Shown here: piece by piece, positions 1-10,669 of the stretch | Layout of the letters: the number at the start of each line of letters is the position of its first letter | Position numbering within the stretch: the first letter of the stretch is position 1 | Source of the DNA: Aplectana chamaeleonis | Taxonomy: Eukaryota > Nematoda > Chromadorea > Rhabditida > Cosmocercidae | Direction: 5' to 3' | Length of the DNA: 64,000 nt | Assembly: GCA_029168955.1 (NCBI GenBank) | Contig: JAPDOI010000116.1 | Location: forward strand, 1,109,501 to 1,173,500 | Notes under the pieces: model-generated | What the model saw: the letters and a program-made list of their open reading frames with translations, nothing else | Told to the model about the DNA's origin: nothing | Databases searched by the model: none | Translations under genes and position numbers: made by a program

Positions 1-184
1 GTTCAAATATCCGAGTATCCGATTACTCGCTTCGTTCCAGAGTTTCGAATTTTGGTGACTTCGAATACTCGCTTTTTTAGAAAATTAACTTTTTGTGTTT
101 TTTCGATCATTCGAGTTGCTCGATATATTGAATTGCACGTTTTTTTGAATATCTAATGCCTTTTCTCGGATGTCTTTGGTTATA
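1..184. repeat. AT-rich TTCGAATA-type repeat, truncated by window start
   Basis: This stretch is rich in words such as TTCGAAT, ATTCGA and GAATACTCG. The same words make up the subterminal regions of the hAT-like elements at 6774-9789 and 31749-34540. It is probably the end of such an element or a decayed copy, but no terminal repeat or target duplication can be checked because the window begins inside it. No gene is seen here. Confidence 0.35.
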
Positions 185-472
185 TACTGTGCTTATCTGG
201 GCCAAATTCCGGTCCGCAATTGCGTCTCGACACGCTTTGCGGCCGCACGCTCCCGAGACGGAAGAGTCAGCAGACCAGCGCCGCAGCCGCCGATCTGCTG
301 ACTCTAGGTGGGTTTTGGAGACTGGAAACTAAGAAAAATTGGAGAAAATTGTATAAAAAAGCCACATCGAGTCGGCTTTGGCGTTGGAAACCCGACTGAC
401 TCGAGCGCGTGCGGCCGCAAAGCGTGTCGAGACGCAATTGCGGACCGGAATTTGGCTCAGATAAGCACAGTA
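185..472. mobile_element. 280 bp TIR MITE (family C, copy 1)
   Basis: The element starts TACTGTGCTTATCTGGGCC and ends with the reverse complement, AAGCACAGTA. The terminal inverted repeats are about 65-75 bp and contain GCGGCCGC and GTCTCGACACGC. It is bounded by TA. Eight copies of 267-288 bp lie in this window (185, 9011, 11813, 14134, 18230, 27766, 41847 and 49145). It has no coding capacity. The TA boundary suggests a Tc1/mariner-type parent, which is an inference. Confidence 0.85.
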
Positions 473-506
473 CGATGTCATAGAAAGGCTTTAAATTTCT
501 AAAAAG

Positions 507-585
507 ATAAAAATTCTGACCTAAAAGACCTCATCTTAACTGGGTTTGATGCCGATTTGTGCTTACCAGATCTTATCGTCATCAG
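507..585 (+). CDS. Possible internal exon of the gene ending at 4599
   Basis: After an AAAAAG acceptor there is an open frame reading D K N S D L K D L I L T G F D A D L C L P D L I V I, closed by a CAG|GTGATT donor. The composition looks protein-like. Its outgoing phase (2) does not match the next confident exon at 2744 (phase 1), so at least one further exon would have to lie between them, and I could not identify it. It could equally be a chance open frame. Confidence 0.3.
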
Positions 586-643
586 GTGATTGCTGTTTTG
601 CCTACACAGTTCATGTGTAAATTAGCGGAGGAATGTAGAGCGG

Positions 644-716
644 GGTGTCGGTGGTGTAATACTAACTGTCTCACCCGGAAAGCGATGCGATGCGGGTTCG
701 ATTCCTGCCTGACACC
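644..716 (+). tRNA. tRNA-like sequence, probably a pseudogene or tRNA-derived repeat
   Basis: The stretch is 73 nt. The first seven bases, GGTGTCG, pair with the last seven, TGACACC (six Watson-Crick pairs plus one G-T). It has a perfect T-arm/B-box, GGTTCGATTCC, with stem GCGGG against CCTGC, and TTTT follows shortly downstream. The D arm and anticodon arm fold poorly and T33 is not in place, so no anticodon can be named. It is more likely a decayed or tRNA-derived element than a working tRNA. Confidence 0.4.
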
Positions 717-718
717 TC

Positions 719-1560
719 AGTTTTGTATTTAACTCAGCAACCTTGTGATGAATTCTACGTCTTTCGAATATTTGATTCATTCAGAATTGCAAATCATCTT
801 TTTTTCCGAATTCAGCTTACTCGGAAACCCGAAGTATTAGCTTTTTCGATTATTATCCAAAGTCCTCGCGACAACATTTGAATATTAAGCTTCCGAGAAA
901 AATATTCAAAAAAGTTTGTGAATTTTTGATAGGTTATTCGGAAGTTTGATTTTCGAATCGGATATTCGAATAAAAATTTCGGAGATTCATTTTTGATCGA
1001 ATTATGAGCAGGTTTTTGAATTTATTCTTTGATTTGGAAAAAAAAACTAACTATAAGAGGCCCATTTTAGATGTAATCATTGATTCGAAAATTTCAAAAC
1101 GGCCATATTCGAAAAAAAAAATCATCCGAAAATTTCTTAAATGCGCTATTCGATTCAGTCATGCATTTTGGAGCGTTCCAAAAAAACGCAGTGTTCGAGT
1201 AAGCCACTCATTCGGAAATAGGGTTAGATGCCCATGTCCAGTAGTGAGTGTAACTTCGACGAGATACTGCTGACTGATAATAGTGGTCGAAAAAACCATT
1301 TTAATGTGGTTCGTTTTTCTTTTGAAGCTCGAATGAACAGCTTTCTCTCGATACTGATTTTTTTCAAAAATCCCGATTTAATGATTTTTTTCATATAGAA
1401 AGTAAATTTTTTTCCGAGGTTATATATTTTTTCTATCAAGACCACTCAAAATTTTCGAAAAAGAGATTTTTAATTTATTTTTCCTACGAGTGGATTGGTG
1501 TATTGAAAAATCTGTCTGGATTTTCAAAAGTTCTCGATTATTACTGGAAAATTACTCAGC
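719..1560. other. AT-rich stretch without a recognisable gene
   Basis: This stretch has many degenerate TTCGAATA/CGAAAA words and runs of A or T, again resembling the subterminal sequence of the hAT-like elements. Short open frames here have no protein-like composition. I see no splice-bounded exon that I can defend. Confidence 0.4.
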
Positions 1561-1932
1561 ATTTTCTGTGTTTGATTATTCGATTACCTGACATCTTGGC
1601 CTTAAATTTTCCGAGTTGAATTTTAACGTTTTTTCCGTGGTTAAATTTGATATTCAAAAGTCCTGACAAATCAGTTTCTGGAAAGAACCAAACACACGAA
1701 AAAAATCGTACTCTTATTTCTGAATCAATAAGGAGGGCATTGGAATGTAGTGAAAGTTTAATTTCCCTGACAGCTATTCGATTCCGTCCCAGCCTTAGGG
1801 GTCGTTGATACTTCCGCCGCAGAGCGGCGCGGCGAAGGTCAATCCTACAATATCGATCGTGCCGCGTGATCAATTTCACAGAAATGCGCTGTGCCGCGCC
1901 GCCCGGCGGCGTAAGTATAAATGACCTCTTAA

Positions 1933-2054
1933 GCCGGGAACATACTTCCCTCGACCAGCGACAGCGACAGTGCACATCAGGCATACCGATTTTAGGTCGA
2001 TATGGCTGATAAACATTACGTGGCGTCGCTCGTCGCTGGAAGTATGATCCCGGT
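1933..2054. mobile_element. Small foldback MITE, CCGGGATCATACTTCC family (copy 1)
   Basis: The ends are inverted repeats: GCCGGGAACATACTTCC on the left and GGAAGTATGATCCCGGT on the right. The middle is a GC-rich CAGCGACAGCGAC segment facing GTCGCTCGTCGCTGG. A second copy of the same size lies at 10009-10132. Partial relatives start near 5700 and 10675 (CATACTT... followed by TCGCGGCGATGC). Confidence 0.65.
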
Positions 2055-2057
2055 CTT

Positions 2058-2721
2058 TTCAGAAAAACAAAACAAGTTACTTGTAATATAAATGTAACTT
2101 ACTTGAATGTCTCAAGTAACTTACATTTATATTACATGTGAGTTACACTTATGTTACATGCAACTTACATTTGAATTTTCACTATGGGTGGCCACCACGT
2201 GAAGCAGACGACACGCGACGCAGAGGGCGCGTCCCAGGCCACACACTACGCCAAAAGATTGCTGTTCAGGGCCTTCCCTGATGGTATGGGGTCAAGTGCC
2301 TCAAACTTGGGTAATTGAACCAACAGCACCGCCAGTTGTACGGCTGCCCCCGCGAGTGCGTCGTACATCAACCTTGGAAAAATCTTCTTGGCCGATTTAA
2401 GTTACTCGCGACTTATATTGTGCCATTTAAGTTACATGTAACATATCTGAGGCGCAGCGCACGCAGTATCCTCTCAGAAATTGAAATTAATTTACTTGTA
2501 ACATATCTAAGCTGATGTAAGTTACTTGCGACTTATCTCAAGTCATTTAAGTTGCATCTAACATATCGGAGGCGCAGCGCAGGCAGTATCCCACCGATAT
2601 GTTACATGTAACTTAAATGACCTGAGATAAGTCGCAAGTAACTTATATCGTCTCAGATCTGTTACAAGTAACTTGTTTTCGGCCTTTTATGATACAAGTA
2701 ACTTGTTTTCAGCTTTCTGAG
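2058..2721 (-). mobile_element. Palindromic-hexamer repeat carrying an SL1-like module (family D, copy 1)
   Basis: The ends are CAGAAAAACAAAACAAG on the left and TTTTCAGCTTTCTGAG on the right. Both flanks are built from near-palindromic units such as GTTACTTGTAAC and AAGTTACATGTAACTT. The centre carries, on the minus strand, an SL1-like module at 2217-2321. Other copies are 2902-4270 (interrupted), 3477-4133 and 52666-53424. It has no open frame worth calling. It sits in the intron upstream of the exon at 2744. Confidence 0.75.
2217..2321 (-). ncRNA. SL1-RNA-like module inside family D copy 1
   Basis: On the minus strand the 22 nt at 2321-2300 match nematode SL1 except for C at position 5 (start GGTTCAATTACC, end GTTTGAG). 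The expected GT donor has become GC in this copy. About 60 nt further on is an AATCTTTTGG stretch resembling an Sm site, then a hairpin GACGC...GCGTC. The total length, 105 nt, is that of a nematode SL RNA. The damaged donor suggests this copy could not trans-splice. Confidence 0.6.
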
Positions 2722-2743
2722 TTACTCACTGTGCAGTTTTCAG

Positions 2744-4599
2744 AAAATATTGATGCAGAAATTTACGAAGGAAAAATGATTGAACTTTACGGGATTTCGC
2801 TTTCAGACAGCAGCGCTGTTCGTTGTGCTACATTGTCTGGTAGAGGCTATTTCACGAAGCGCTGACAAAGTGCTCATCCTTTTCGTGATCTTGAACCCTT
2901 TCTCAGAGAAATCAATAGAAGTTACTTGTAATATAAATGTAACTTACTTGAATGTCTCAAGTGACTTACACTTATATTACATGTAACAAACATTCATATT
3001 ACATGTAACTTAAATTTATATTACATGTGAGTTACACTTATGTTACATGTAACTTACATTTATATTTTCACTATGGGTGGGAATCACGTGACGCAGAGGA
3101 CACGCGACGCAGAGAGCGCGTCCCAAACCACACACCACGCAAAAAAAAATGTTGTGCGGGGCTTTCCCTGCTGGTGTGGGATCAAGTACCCCAAACTTGG
3201 GTGACTGAACTGTCAGTAACGCCAGTCGTTTGGCTGACCCCGCGAGTGCATCATACATCCTCCTTGGAATCATCTTCTTGGCCGATTTAAGTTACTTGCG
3301 AATTATATTAAGTCATTTAAGTTACATGTAACATATTGGAGGCGCAGTGCACGCAGTATCCCATCAGAAATCGAAAACAAGTTACTTGTAACATATTTAA
3401 CCTGATGTAAGTTACTAGCAACTTATCTCAACTCATTTAAGTTACATGCGACATATCGACTGGAAACCGCGTGCAACTCAGAAAATTGAAAACAAGTTGC
3501 TTGTAACATAAAAGGCCGAAAACAAGTTACGTGTAACATATCTGAGCCGATGTAAGTTACTCGCGACTTATCTCAGGTCATTTAAGTCACATGTAACATA
3601 ACGGCGGGATATTGCATGTGTGCGCCCTTCGATATGTCACATGTATCATAAATGAACGGAGACAAGTCGCAAGTAACTTACATCGCCCCAGAAATGTTAC
3701 AAGTAACTTGTTTTCGATTTCTGAGAAAACACTTTGTGCACTGCGCCTCCGATATGTTACAAGTAACTTAAATGGCACAATATGAGTGGCAAGTAACCTA
3801 AATCGGCTGAAAAGATATTTCCAAGGCGGATGTAAGAAGCACTTGCGGGGTCAGGCTTACGACTGCGTTTGAGGTACTTGACCCCACACCAGCAGGGAAG
3901 GCCCGCACAGCATTTTTTTCCGTGGTGTGTGGTGTCGTCTGCGTCACATGATCGCCACCCATAGTGAAAATATAATTGTAAGTTACATGTAACATAAGTG
4001 TAACTTACATGCAATATAAATTTTAGTTACATGTTATATAAACGTATGTTACATGTAATATAAATGTAAGTTACTTGAGACATTCAACTAAGTTACATTT
4101 ATATTACAAATAACTTGTTTTGATTTTTCTGAGCATGCGCCTCCGATATGTTATATGTAACTTAAATGCCACAGTAAAAGTCGCAAGTAACTTAGATTGG
4201 CTTAGATATGTTACAAGTAACCTGTTTTCGGGCTTTTATGTCACAAGTAACTTGTTTTCATTTTTCCGAGTTCTTTAAAAAATGTATTCATTGCATTGCT
4301 TTCCAGCAAAGGAGAAAGAAGAGGACAAGTCCAAGAAGGTGAAACGTGAAAAGGAGGAAAATGTCACTGAGGAGTCGAAGAAAGTAGAAGCGAATACGTT
4401 TGAGAAGGAAGAAAAGAAGAAACAGCAGGAGTTGGCGAATAAGAACGTCACGAAAAGCGTTCCGGCGGTGGTAATGGAAAAGGACACAATCGCTGCGTCC
4501 ACGGTTGCGGTGCTGCAGCAAGCTGTAAATGCATCAATGGGCGCTAACGAGAAATCTTCGACCACAAAAAAGGATAGTATTGAGCATAGAGAAGCGTAG
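2744..4599 (+). CDS. 3' end of an unrecognised gene (last two exons)
   Basis: Two exons are supported: 2744-2839 (acceptor TTTTCAG, donor GTAGAG, phase 1 in and out) and 4307-4599 (acceptor TTTCCAG, stop TAG). The phases join cleanly. The first exon reads (E)NIDAEIYEGKMIELYGISL and onward; the last is about 97 residues, strongly Lys/Glu-rich (KEKEEDKSKKVKREKEE near its start), probably a charged helical tail. I do not recognise the family. Earlier exons lie upstream, perhaps outside the window. The 1.47 kb intron consists almost entirely of two nested family D repeats. Confidence 0.55.
3106..3211 (-). ncRNA. Diverged SL1-RNA-like module (family D copy 2)
   Basis: On the minus strand the leader region reads AGTTCAGTCACCC then AAGTTTGGG, so it has several changes from SL1. 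The following GTACTTGATCC, a run of T (ATTTTTTTTTGCG) at the Sm-like position, and the hairpin GACGCGCTCTCTGCGTC are preserved at the same spacing. It is probably a decayed copy. Confidence 0.5.
3477..4133 (+). mobile_element. Family D copy 3, inserted inside copy 2
   Basis: It starts CTCAGAAAATTGAAAACAAG and ends CTTGTTTTGATTTTTCTGAG, the same termini as the intact copy at 52666-53424. The central SL1-like leader is mostly deleted; only the last bases, GTTTGAG followed by GTACTTGACC, remain near 3870. It is inserted into the right part of copy 2. Confidence 0.7.
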
Positions 4600-6033
4600 T
4601 ATAACTGTGTAGAGACGATAGTTCCAGAAAGAAGAGGACTTTCACCCTAAATATTACAATATTATATAACTTCTAAGAATGCTATTGTTAAACTGAATTT
4701 GTGATTGATTCGAGATTTCTTCGCATTATCGTAATGGTATCAAGGTACAGTTCAGTTCAGCAAGAAAGGCGCCTAGTGGGCGGGCAGTCGCGACGCAGCC
4801 GCTCGCGTTTGACTCTGGCAGTCCTTTTGGTGTCTCACTTGCCGAATTGTACTCAGACAGTTACCGGCCCAAGCGGAGCAGATCAAAGTGGCTCATGTTT
4901 CTGCCATAGTAATGCCAATGTGGCTAGTTTTTTTTTGGCAACAGCTGTTGCTATTCAATTGCTGAGTGTGACAGAAAACAGAGCCGAATGGGCTATGGGC
5001 CGGTATTTGTCCTAACACTTTGTTGATTTTTTATGGGTTTTCTACTGTTATTTGGTGGTGTATGTATACATGTAACAATGTTTTCTGCTTTTTCTGGTGG
5101 TCATTACGGCTCCTTCACATTAACGGCACACCCGACTTTGAAATCCTGAACTGTCTCTTGCTGAATGTGCGCAGTGTGAAGGGACCTAGCTCCGGCTAGA
5201 GTTATACTTGGTCGCTGCGGCACGAGTGGTGAAAAACAGTCGCCTCAGAAATTCTGGTCCAACTCGCCAGCTTGTACGCGCAATTTCAACGCGCCTGACC
5301 GTCGCAGCTGGTCACAAATCGAGAGCTGTGGGTAAGGCACTGATTCATAGTCACTCGTGGTGGCCATGGCGTTGCGTTTTGCGTGCGGTGCGAGCCGTGC
5401 GTAGTCCTTGTCGGTTTGGACTAGAATTTTCGAAGCGACTATATGTAGACACTCTGGTATTGTGCTGGGATTGTACTATTTATTTCTTTTTCAATCATTC
5501 CCTGTTACGGGTTTGTTTTCTGTACTATATAAATGCATTGCTAGTAATTCCGAGATGTGGAGGATTGTTTTTTTTTTCGAAATTTAAAGTCCGATAGCAT
5601 GAAAATGCGACGCGCGGCGCATTAAGTGACGCAGCGCGGATGATTGGCACATTGTTATGTCTCTGTTTCATTTAGGGATTGCGTCGCGTTCTGTTTTGAA
5701 AGGCTGGTGTCATACTTTGTCGCGATGCTGCGTGAAGAAAAGCAGTATCGATCGGTCGCGGCGTTATAGCGCTTTGGATGGAATCGATTGATTTAGTTAG
5801 CAGAAAGGGTAATACTATCGCGTCGATATTTTGCCAGAAATAACAGAAGATTAGGCAATACGTTCATAGCTGGCTGACGAAGCAAGCGGCGCGTGGCGAG
5901 CGTGTGCAGGTGGCGCTGTGGACAGTGTCGACAAAAAATGGTTTCTCTCGTAATCGGGAGTCAATACCCTTCATTATTGCATTGGTATTTTAACACCGAA
6001 TGAACTTTTATGTTTTTGTGTGAATTGTAAATA
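4600..6033. other. Intergenic, no gene seen
   Basis: This is the 3' flank of the gene ending at 4599, then unique-looking sequence. Open frames of up to 129 codons exist (for example 5208-5597), but they start without an acceptor or a recognisable protein and have ordinary intergenic composition. A fragment near 5700-5770 resembles the CATACTTCCGTCGCGGCG repeat found at 10675. Confidence 0.4.
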
Positions 6034-6229
6034 CTCAGACAGTAGGTGCGGGCGGATCGCTGGCATTCTGCGGGCGGATCGACATCCCCCTCGCCATCCG
6101 CGCGCCAGTAGCCAGCGATCCGCCCGGCAGTAGCCAGTGATCCGCCCGGCAGTAGCCAGCGATCCGCACGGCAGTAGCCAGCAATCCGCCCGCCATTAGC
6201 CAGCGATCCTCACTCGTTGGTTTCCGGTG

Positions 6230-6415
6230 GTTCCCACCACGGTCTCCGTGTGCGGGACCGCCCCCCCCCGCCTCCTAGCCGAGGGGACCAACCCCTCGGC
6301 TGACAAAAATCATCCTTCGGCCTCCGAGTGATCCTTCAAAGGTGGTTTAAAGTCACCCTCCAGGATCGGCCTCGAAACGCCGAGTGAGCATTCAGTGCGA
6401 TGGAGCCCCTTTTAT
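6230..6415 (-). ncRNA. Structured-RNA-like module with TATA box (copy a)
   Basis: On the minus strand it shows GGTATAAAAGG, then GGCGTTTCGAGGCCGATCC, a GGTGACTTTAAACCACC hairpin closed by GATCC/GGATC, a U-rich GATGATTTTTGTC, and a perfect 10 bp hairpin (AGCCGAGGGG, loop TTGGT, complement; 6277-6301). The same order of parts occurs at 43251-43393 and 59383-59525, and half of it at 47400-47510. The function is unknown. The layout resembles an Sm-type small RNA gene, which is an inference. Confidence 0.4.
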
Positions 6416-7964
6416 ACCCTTTGGTTTGTTTACTCTGAGCATGATACTGATACCAGAAAAGAACTCGTCAATGATTGACAAGTTTTACCGTGTAAAATTT
6501 GAGCGGGCGGATCGCTGGCTATCAAAGCAGTGGCGGGCGGATCGCTGGCTATCAAAGCCATGACGGGCGGTTTGCTGCATCTCATAGCTCAGCGGGCGGA
6601 TCGCTGGCTATCAAAATCCTTGCTGGCGGATCGCTGGCAGGTTTCGGCCGCTTTAGAGCTTGCCGGTGATCCGCCCGCTAGCGTGATCAACTTTTCCAGG
6701 TGCCGCTATCCGCTCGCCAAAACGCAGCGATCCGCCCGCTGAGACGACGAGAGGCAGCGATCCGCCCGCCGAGTAGAGTGTTGGAACGAATAATTTTTCT
6801 TGAATATTCGAATAAACGAATAATTCGAATAATCCACTTCTTTGAATATTCGATTATTCGAATAAACGAATATTCCACTTCTTTGAATATTCGATTATTC
6901 GAATAAACCGAATAATCCACTTCTTTGAATATTCGAATATTTGAATTATTCGAATATTCGAATATTTTTCGAATATATTCGAATAAACGAATATTCCAGC
7001 AACACGCTATCGCGTACTATCTCATTCAATCCAGCATTCAAACCCGTAGAAGCCGTCGTTTCTTCGTTACAGAATTCTTGATGACGAGGGTGGATGATCG
7101 ATTTTGTCATATCTCGTATCGAACCGTCGGGGTAGATGTCAACAGCATCAAATACCCACTCTTGACCCAAAATCTCCGGTTCTTTTCGATGAATTTTTCA
7201 AAGGAACGATTTTCCTGTGGACAGGTCATGAATTGTCCAGAGCTGAGATCAGCTTTCCCGATCTCATCGCTGTTGATCAATAACCGTTTAGCTAAGCGTA
7301 CCAGAACTCGGTAGTTCAGTTCACAGTATCTTATAAATTTTTGAAGAGATACTGTGAACTATTTTTTTTGCTGCTTGGAAGAAATTGCAGAAGTGAGCTT
7401 GAAATGAGGTCGGCTTGCGTACCAATTTCAACGCATTCTCCACATGTCTGAAGCCTAACCTGAGCGCTGATGGAAGTGAGCTACTGTCAGCATTTTCGAA
7501 GCACCCCGTATATTAACGCTTTAGTTGAGTATGAGAAATCCGGACCTCGCACGCAGCTTGGTGCTGCTAATCGTCTTACAAGTGTGTTTCGTGCAGACTC
7601 CGCTCGACCTTTCGAACATCATTCTCCTCAGAAAAAATCGACAAAGCTCGGGAAACCAAAAACTGAGACCATGAATATGTTCGGAAGTCCGAGTTTCAAA
7701 GAAGTTGAATTTTGTCATTCGAAATGTGGATGTGAAAAAAATTTCGAGTTTGCTAAGTGTACTCAGAATTGAAACAAAATGTCTACAGAAGCCTTAGTAC
7801 TCTTGACCTCGGACGCGATAAGGTTTTTTAAACATCAAACCAACTGGCGGCTATCAATTCGCCCAAGTATGTGCTCTATAAATCGTTTGCTGGAGCAACC
7901 TACTGTCCTTATCTGAGCAAAATCCGGTTCGCACTAGCGGACAACCGCTTCTGCAGTACGCATC

Positions 7965-8395
7965 GCGAAGATAGTGTGCCGGACCTAAGTGGGAGTGCGC
8001 CAGAGGCCATAGAAAGTGTGAGGGACCCAAGTGGGCGTGCGGCGGACGCCGTAGAAAGTGTTCAAGACCCAAGTGGGAGTGCGCCAAACGCCATAGAAAG
8101 TGTGCAAGACCCTAGTGGGAGTGCGCCAGACGCCATAGAAAGCGTGCGGGACCCAAGCGAGAGTGTGCCGGAAGCGCTAGAGTATGTGCGGCACCCAAGT
8201 GGGAGTGCGCAGGACGCCCCAGAAAGTGTGTTGGAACCAAGTGGAGTCGCGCGGGACGCCGTTGAAAGTGTGCGGGACCCACGTGGGCCGAGCGCCGTAT
8301 GAAATGTGAGGGACCCAAGTCGGAGTGCGCACAACGCCGTTGAAAGTGTGTGGAACCGAAGTGGGTGAGCGCAGGACACCAAAATCATTTTGTGC
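7965..8395. repeat. 42 bp minisatellite inside hAT-like copy 1
   Basis: About ten units of roughly 42 bp follow the pattern GTGGGAGTGCGCCAGACGCC then ATAGAAAGTGTGCGGGACCCAA. Because 42 is a multiple of 3, it translates as a 14-residue repeat (DPSGSAPDAIESVR) in the plus frame. The long frame 7871-8302 and those on the other strand are products of this periodicity, not genes. The same array with the same downstream sequence occurs at 32860-33545. Confidence 0.85.
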
Positions 8396-9010
8396 GTTCA
8401 TCAAAGAGCGTGTGAACCCTCTTTCTTCACGTTTCCTCCCCCTTAAAAACTTATTTCAACTGCTTAGTTGTTTGCTCGCACTAACTTATCTAAATCGGGT
8501 TTATATATCATGGAAATGAGAGTTAATCAAAATCTGCATCTAGGAAACACAAACATCATTCTGGGGTGCGTTCCAAGAATGTTCCCACGACGCTATGGGA
8601 GGAAAAATAGCTGTTTCATGGACAAATTTGCCTCCCTTGGCTACGAGTTATAACTGTAAATTGCCTCCACGCGGCAGTGGCTACGTTTCCATGGACGTGT
8701 TTCGCCACGGGAACGTTCTTGAAACGCACCCCTGCTTCATTAGGCAATAGAAGTAGCAGTAGCAGGGTGTCGGTTTGTCATGGGGGCGCTTACTAAATCT
8801 CAAACAGCGGTTGTCCTTATCATGACAGAAATGAATATAAATGAACTACCACTTCAGGACCTCATAAAACTAAAGAAGGGCTGGTGTGTCACTGGACAGA
8901 AAAGGAGGTTAACACTGTTTGCATGTTTGGAATGCTTTGCAATTTCTTTGAGTGTTGTCGCCGTAACCAGCTTATGGGCCTGTTCAGCCGGACGCCAGCA
9001 GCAGCCGCTG

Positions 9011-9293
9011 TACTGTGCTTATCTACGTCAAATTCCGGTCCGCAATTGCGTCTCGACATGCTTTGCGGACGCACGCGCTCGAGTCAATCGAGTTTCCAAC
9101 TCCAAAGCCGACTCGATATGGCTTTTTTATACAGTTTCCTTCAATTTTGTTTGGTTTCCAGTCTCTAAAATCCACCTAGAGTCAACAGACCGGCAGCTGC
9201 GGCGCTGGAAACTCTTCCGACTCAAAAGCGCGCGGCCGCAAAGCGTGTCGAGACGCAATTGCGGACCGGAATTGGACCCAGATAAGCACAGTA
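9011..9293. mobile_element. 280 bp TIR MITE (family C, copy 2)
   Basis: Start TACTGTGCTTATCTACG and end GATAAGCACAGTA. It is inserted within the cargo region of the hAT-like element 6774-9789: the second hAT-like copy near 33960-34140 continues without this insert. Confidence 0.85.
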
Positions 9294-10008
9294 CTTTGCA
9301 AGGGAAGACGATTCTAGGAACGAGAAACAGGCCTGAGAACTTCTGTGCTCAATCTCACATAGTGCTAACGGATTTCGGTTCATTTGCCTTAAACTCAAAA
9401 TGCCGGCGTAGCCGGGCCCCAGCGGCAGATACTGTACAGTAGTGTACATACTTGCTATAACGATATATTTATGAGATGCTGAAGAATTGCTAGAAATTAC
9501 GACTCATTACTCTAAGATGTTTGAAATGTAAAATCAGTGTAATATGGTTTGCGACCTTGTCGAATATTCAAAGTATTCATGCTGAATATTCGAATATTCG
9601 AATAAACCGAATATTCCACTTCTTTGAATATTCGATTATTCGAATAAACGAATATTTTACTTTTTTGAATATTCGAGTATTCGAATAACCCGAATAATCC
9701 ACTTCTTTAAATATTCGAATATTCGAATTATTCGAATATTCGAATATTCGAATTTTATTCGAATAAACGAATATTCGGGCAATACTCTACCGCCGAGGTC
9801 ACGATGAGCAGCGATCCGCCCGCAACTTGCCGGCGTACCGCCCATAGGGGCCTTGATTGCCAGCGGTCAGTCCGCACCTACTGTCTGAGTAGTTGTAAGC
9901 TTAGAGGAGCTTGTAAAAACTGTAGTACAATCAAATTGGTGATATTTAGTAAGTTGCCAACGTTCTTGCGACATGGTGGTAGGTTCTCTGAAACAGTGCG
10001 GAGACCTA

Positions 10009-10132
10009 GGCCGGGATCATACCTCCAGCTTCGAGCGACGCGGCGCAATGTTTATCATCAATATCGTTCGCAAATCGATACACATGATATGCACTGTCGC
10101 TGTCGTTCGTCGCAGAAACCTTGATCCCAGCC
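10009..10132. mobile_element. Small foldback MITE, CCGGGATCATACTTCC family (copy 2)
   Basis: The left end is GGCCGGGATCATACCTCCAG and the right end CTTGATCCCAGCC, with the same middle (CACTGTCGCTGTCG) as copy 1 at 1933. Confidence 0.6.
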
Positions 10133-10669
10133 TTATTTAATGTATATAACCCTCACTTCGTGAGATAGCGGACCAGACTCGTTAGACCGGGTTTACACTC
10201 CATTCGCGGAGCGACGCGTTGACATGCGGTGAACACGGATCGACGCGTGAGGCGATATCGATCGATACTCACCAATGCCATGTCATCGCGCCGGGCCGTG
10301 ATGGAACTGTGAACTTGGCCTCACGCGACCGATCGCAATAGCCAAATCATATTCATCAATATGGGCTAAACTGTCAGGAAACCGAGTTGTTGGTCATGTC
10401 TGCAATTGCACAGAGGGAGGAATGTGCAGACTATATCTACTACCTGCGTCAAAACATACATCGTGCGCACGCTGCTCTCTCCATCTTCCCTCCGCTCTTT
10501 CGCTGTCTCGTGTCCTCACTCCGCACACGCACGCGAAGGAGACATGGGAATTCAGCTTTGTTACAGACTGTATGGATTTTTGACTGCTGCTCTCAGCTCG
10601 TTCTACGTTTCGGACACTGGGGGCATGGTTCAAGGCGGCGTTGCGACCGACCTCTGTGGTTCTACGAAA

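Larger units (their letters stand above)
2902..4270 (-). mobile_element. Family D copy 2, interrupted by copy 3
   Basis: The left part, 2902-3476, starts CTCAGAGAAATC and carries an SL1-like module on the minus strand at 3106-3211. The right part, 4134-4270, ends TTTTTCCGAG. Between them sits copy 3 (3477-4133) in the opposite orientation. The right fragment resumes with the CGCCTCCGATATGTTA unit found in the matching part of copy 1. Confidence 0.65.
6774..9789. mobile_element. hAT-like non-autonomous element (copy 1) with 8 bp target duplication
   Basis: It starts TAGAGTGTTGGAACGAATA and ends TATTCGGGCAATACTCTA. It is flanked by the exact 8 bp duplication CCGCCGAG (6766-6773 and 9790-9797), which is repaired to a single copy in the related MITE at 47750. 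The subterminal zones (6785-7000, 9560-9780) are dense in GAATATTCGAATAAACG. The interior carries a 42 bp minisatellite (about 7970-8390), a GCCGGCGTAGCCGG region, and a family C MITE at 9011. No transposase is seen. An 8 bp duplication with a TAGAG start fits the hAT superfamily. Confidence 0.75.
6034..9889. mobile_element. GCGGATCG-type MITE (family F, copy 1), split by a hAT-like insertion
   Basis: It starts CTCAGACAGTAGGTGCGGG and ends CCGCACCTACTGTCTGAG, flanked by TA. Inside, the unit GGGCGGATCGCTGGCTA is repeated many times in both orientations, and a TATA-box structured module lies at about 6230-6415. The element is interrupted between 6773 and 9790. Without the insertion and one 8 bp duplication it would be about 830 bp. 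Other copies are at 42818-43596 and 46152-47858. It has no coding region. Confidence 0.75.

Noticed and set aside
1690..1820. Plus-strand exon reading LISESIRRALECSESLISLT
   Set aside because: Open and protein-like, but no acceptor or donor gives a phase that joins to the exon at 2744.
4701..5597. Plus-strand frames of 104 and 129 codons
   Set aside because: No recognisable domain, no splice context, composition like the surrounding intergenic sequence.
7871..8302. 14-residue repeat protein (DPSGSAPDAIESVR)n
   Set aside because: The 42 bp minisatellite is divisible by three, so several frames on both strands stay open. A second array at 32860-33545 opens a different frame, and the array is mobile-element cargo.
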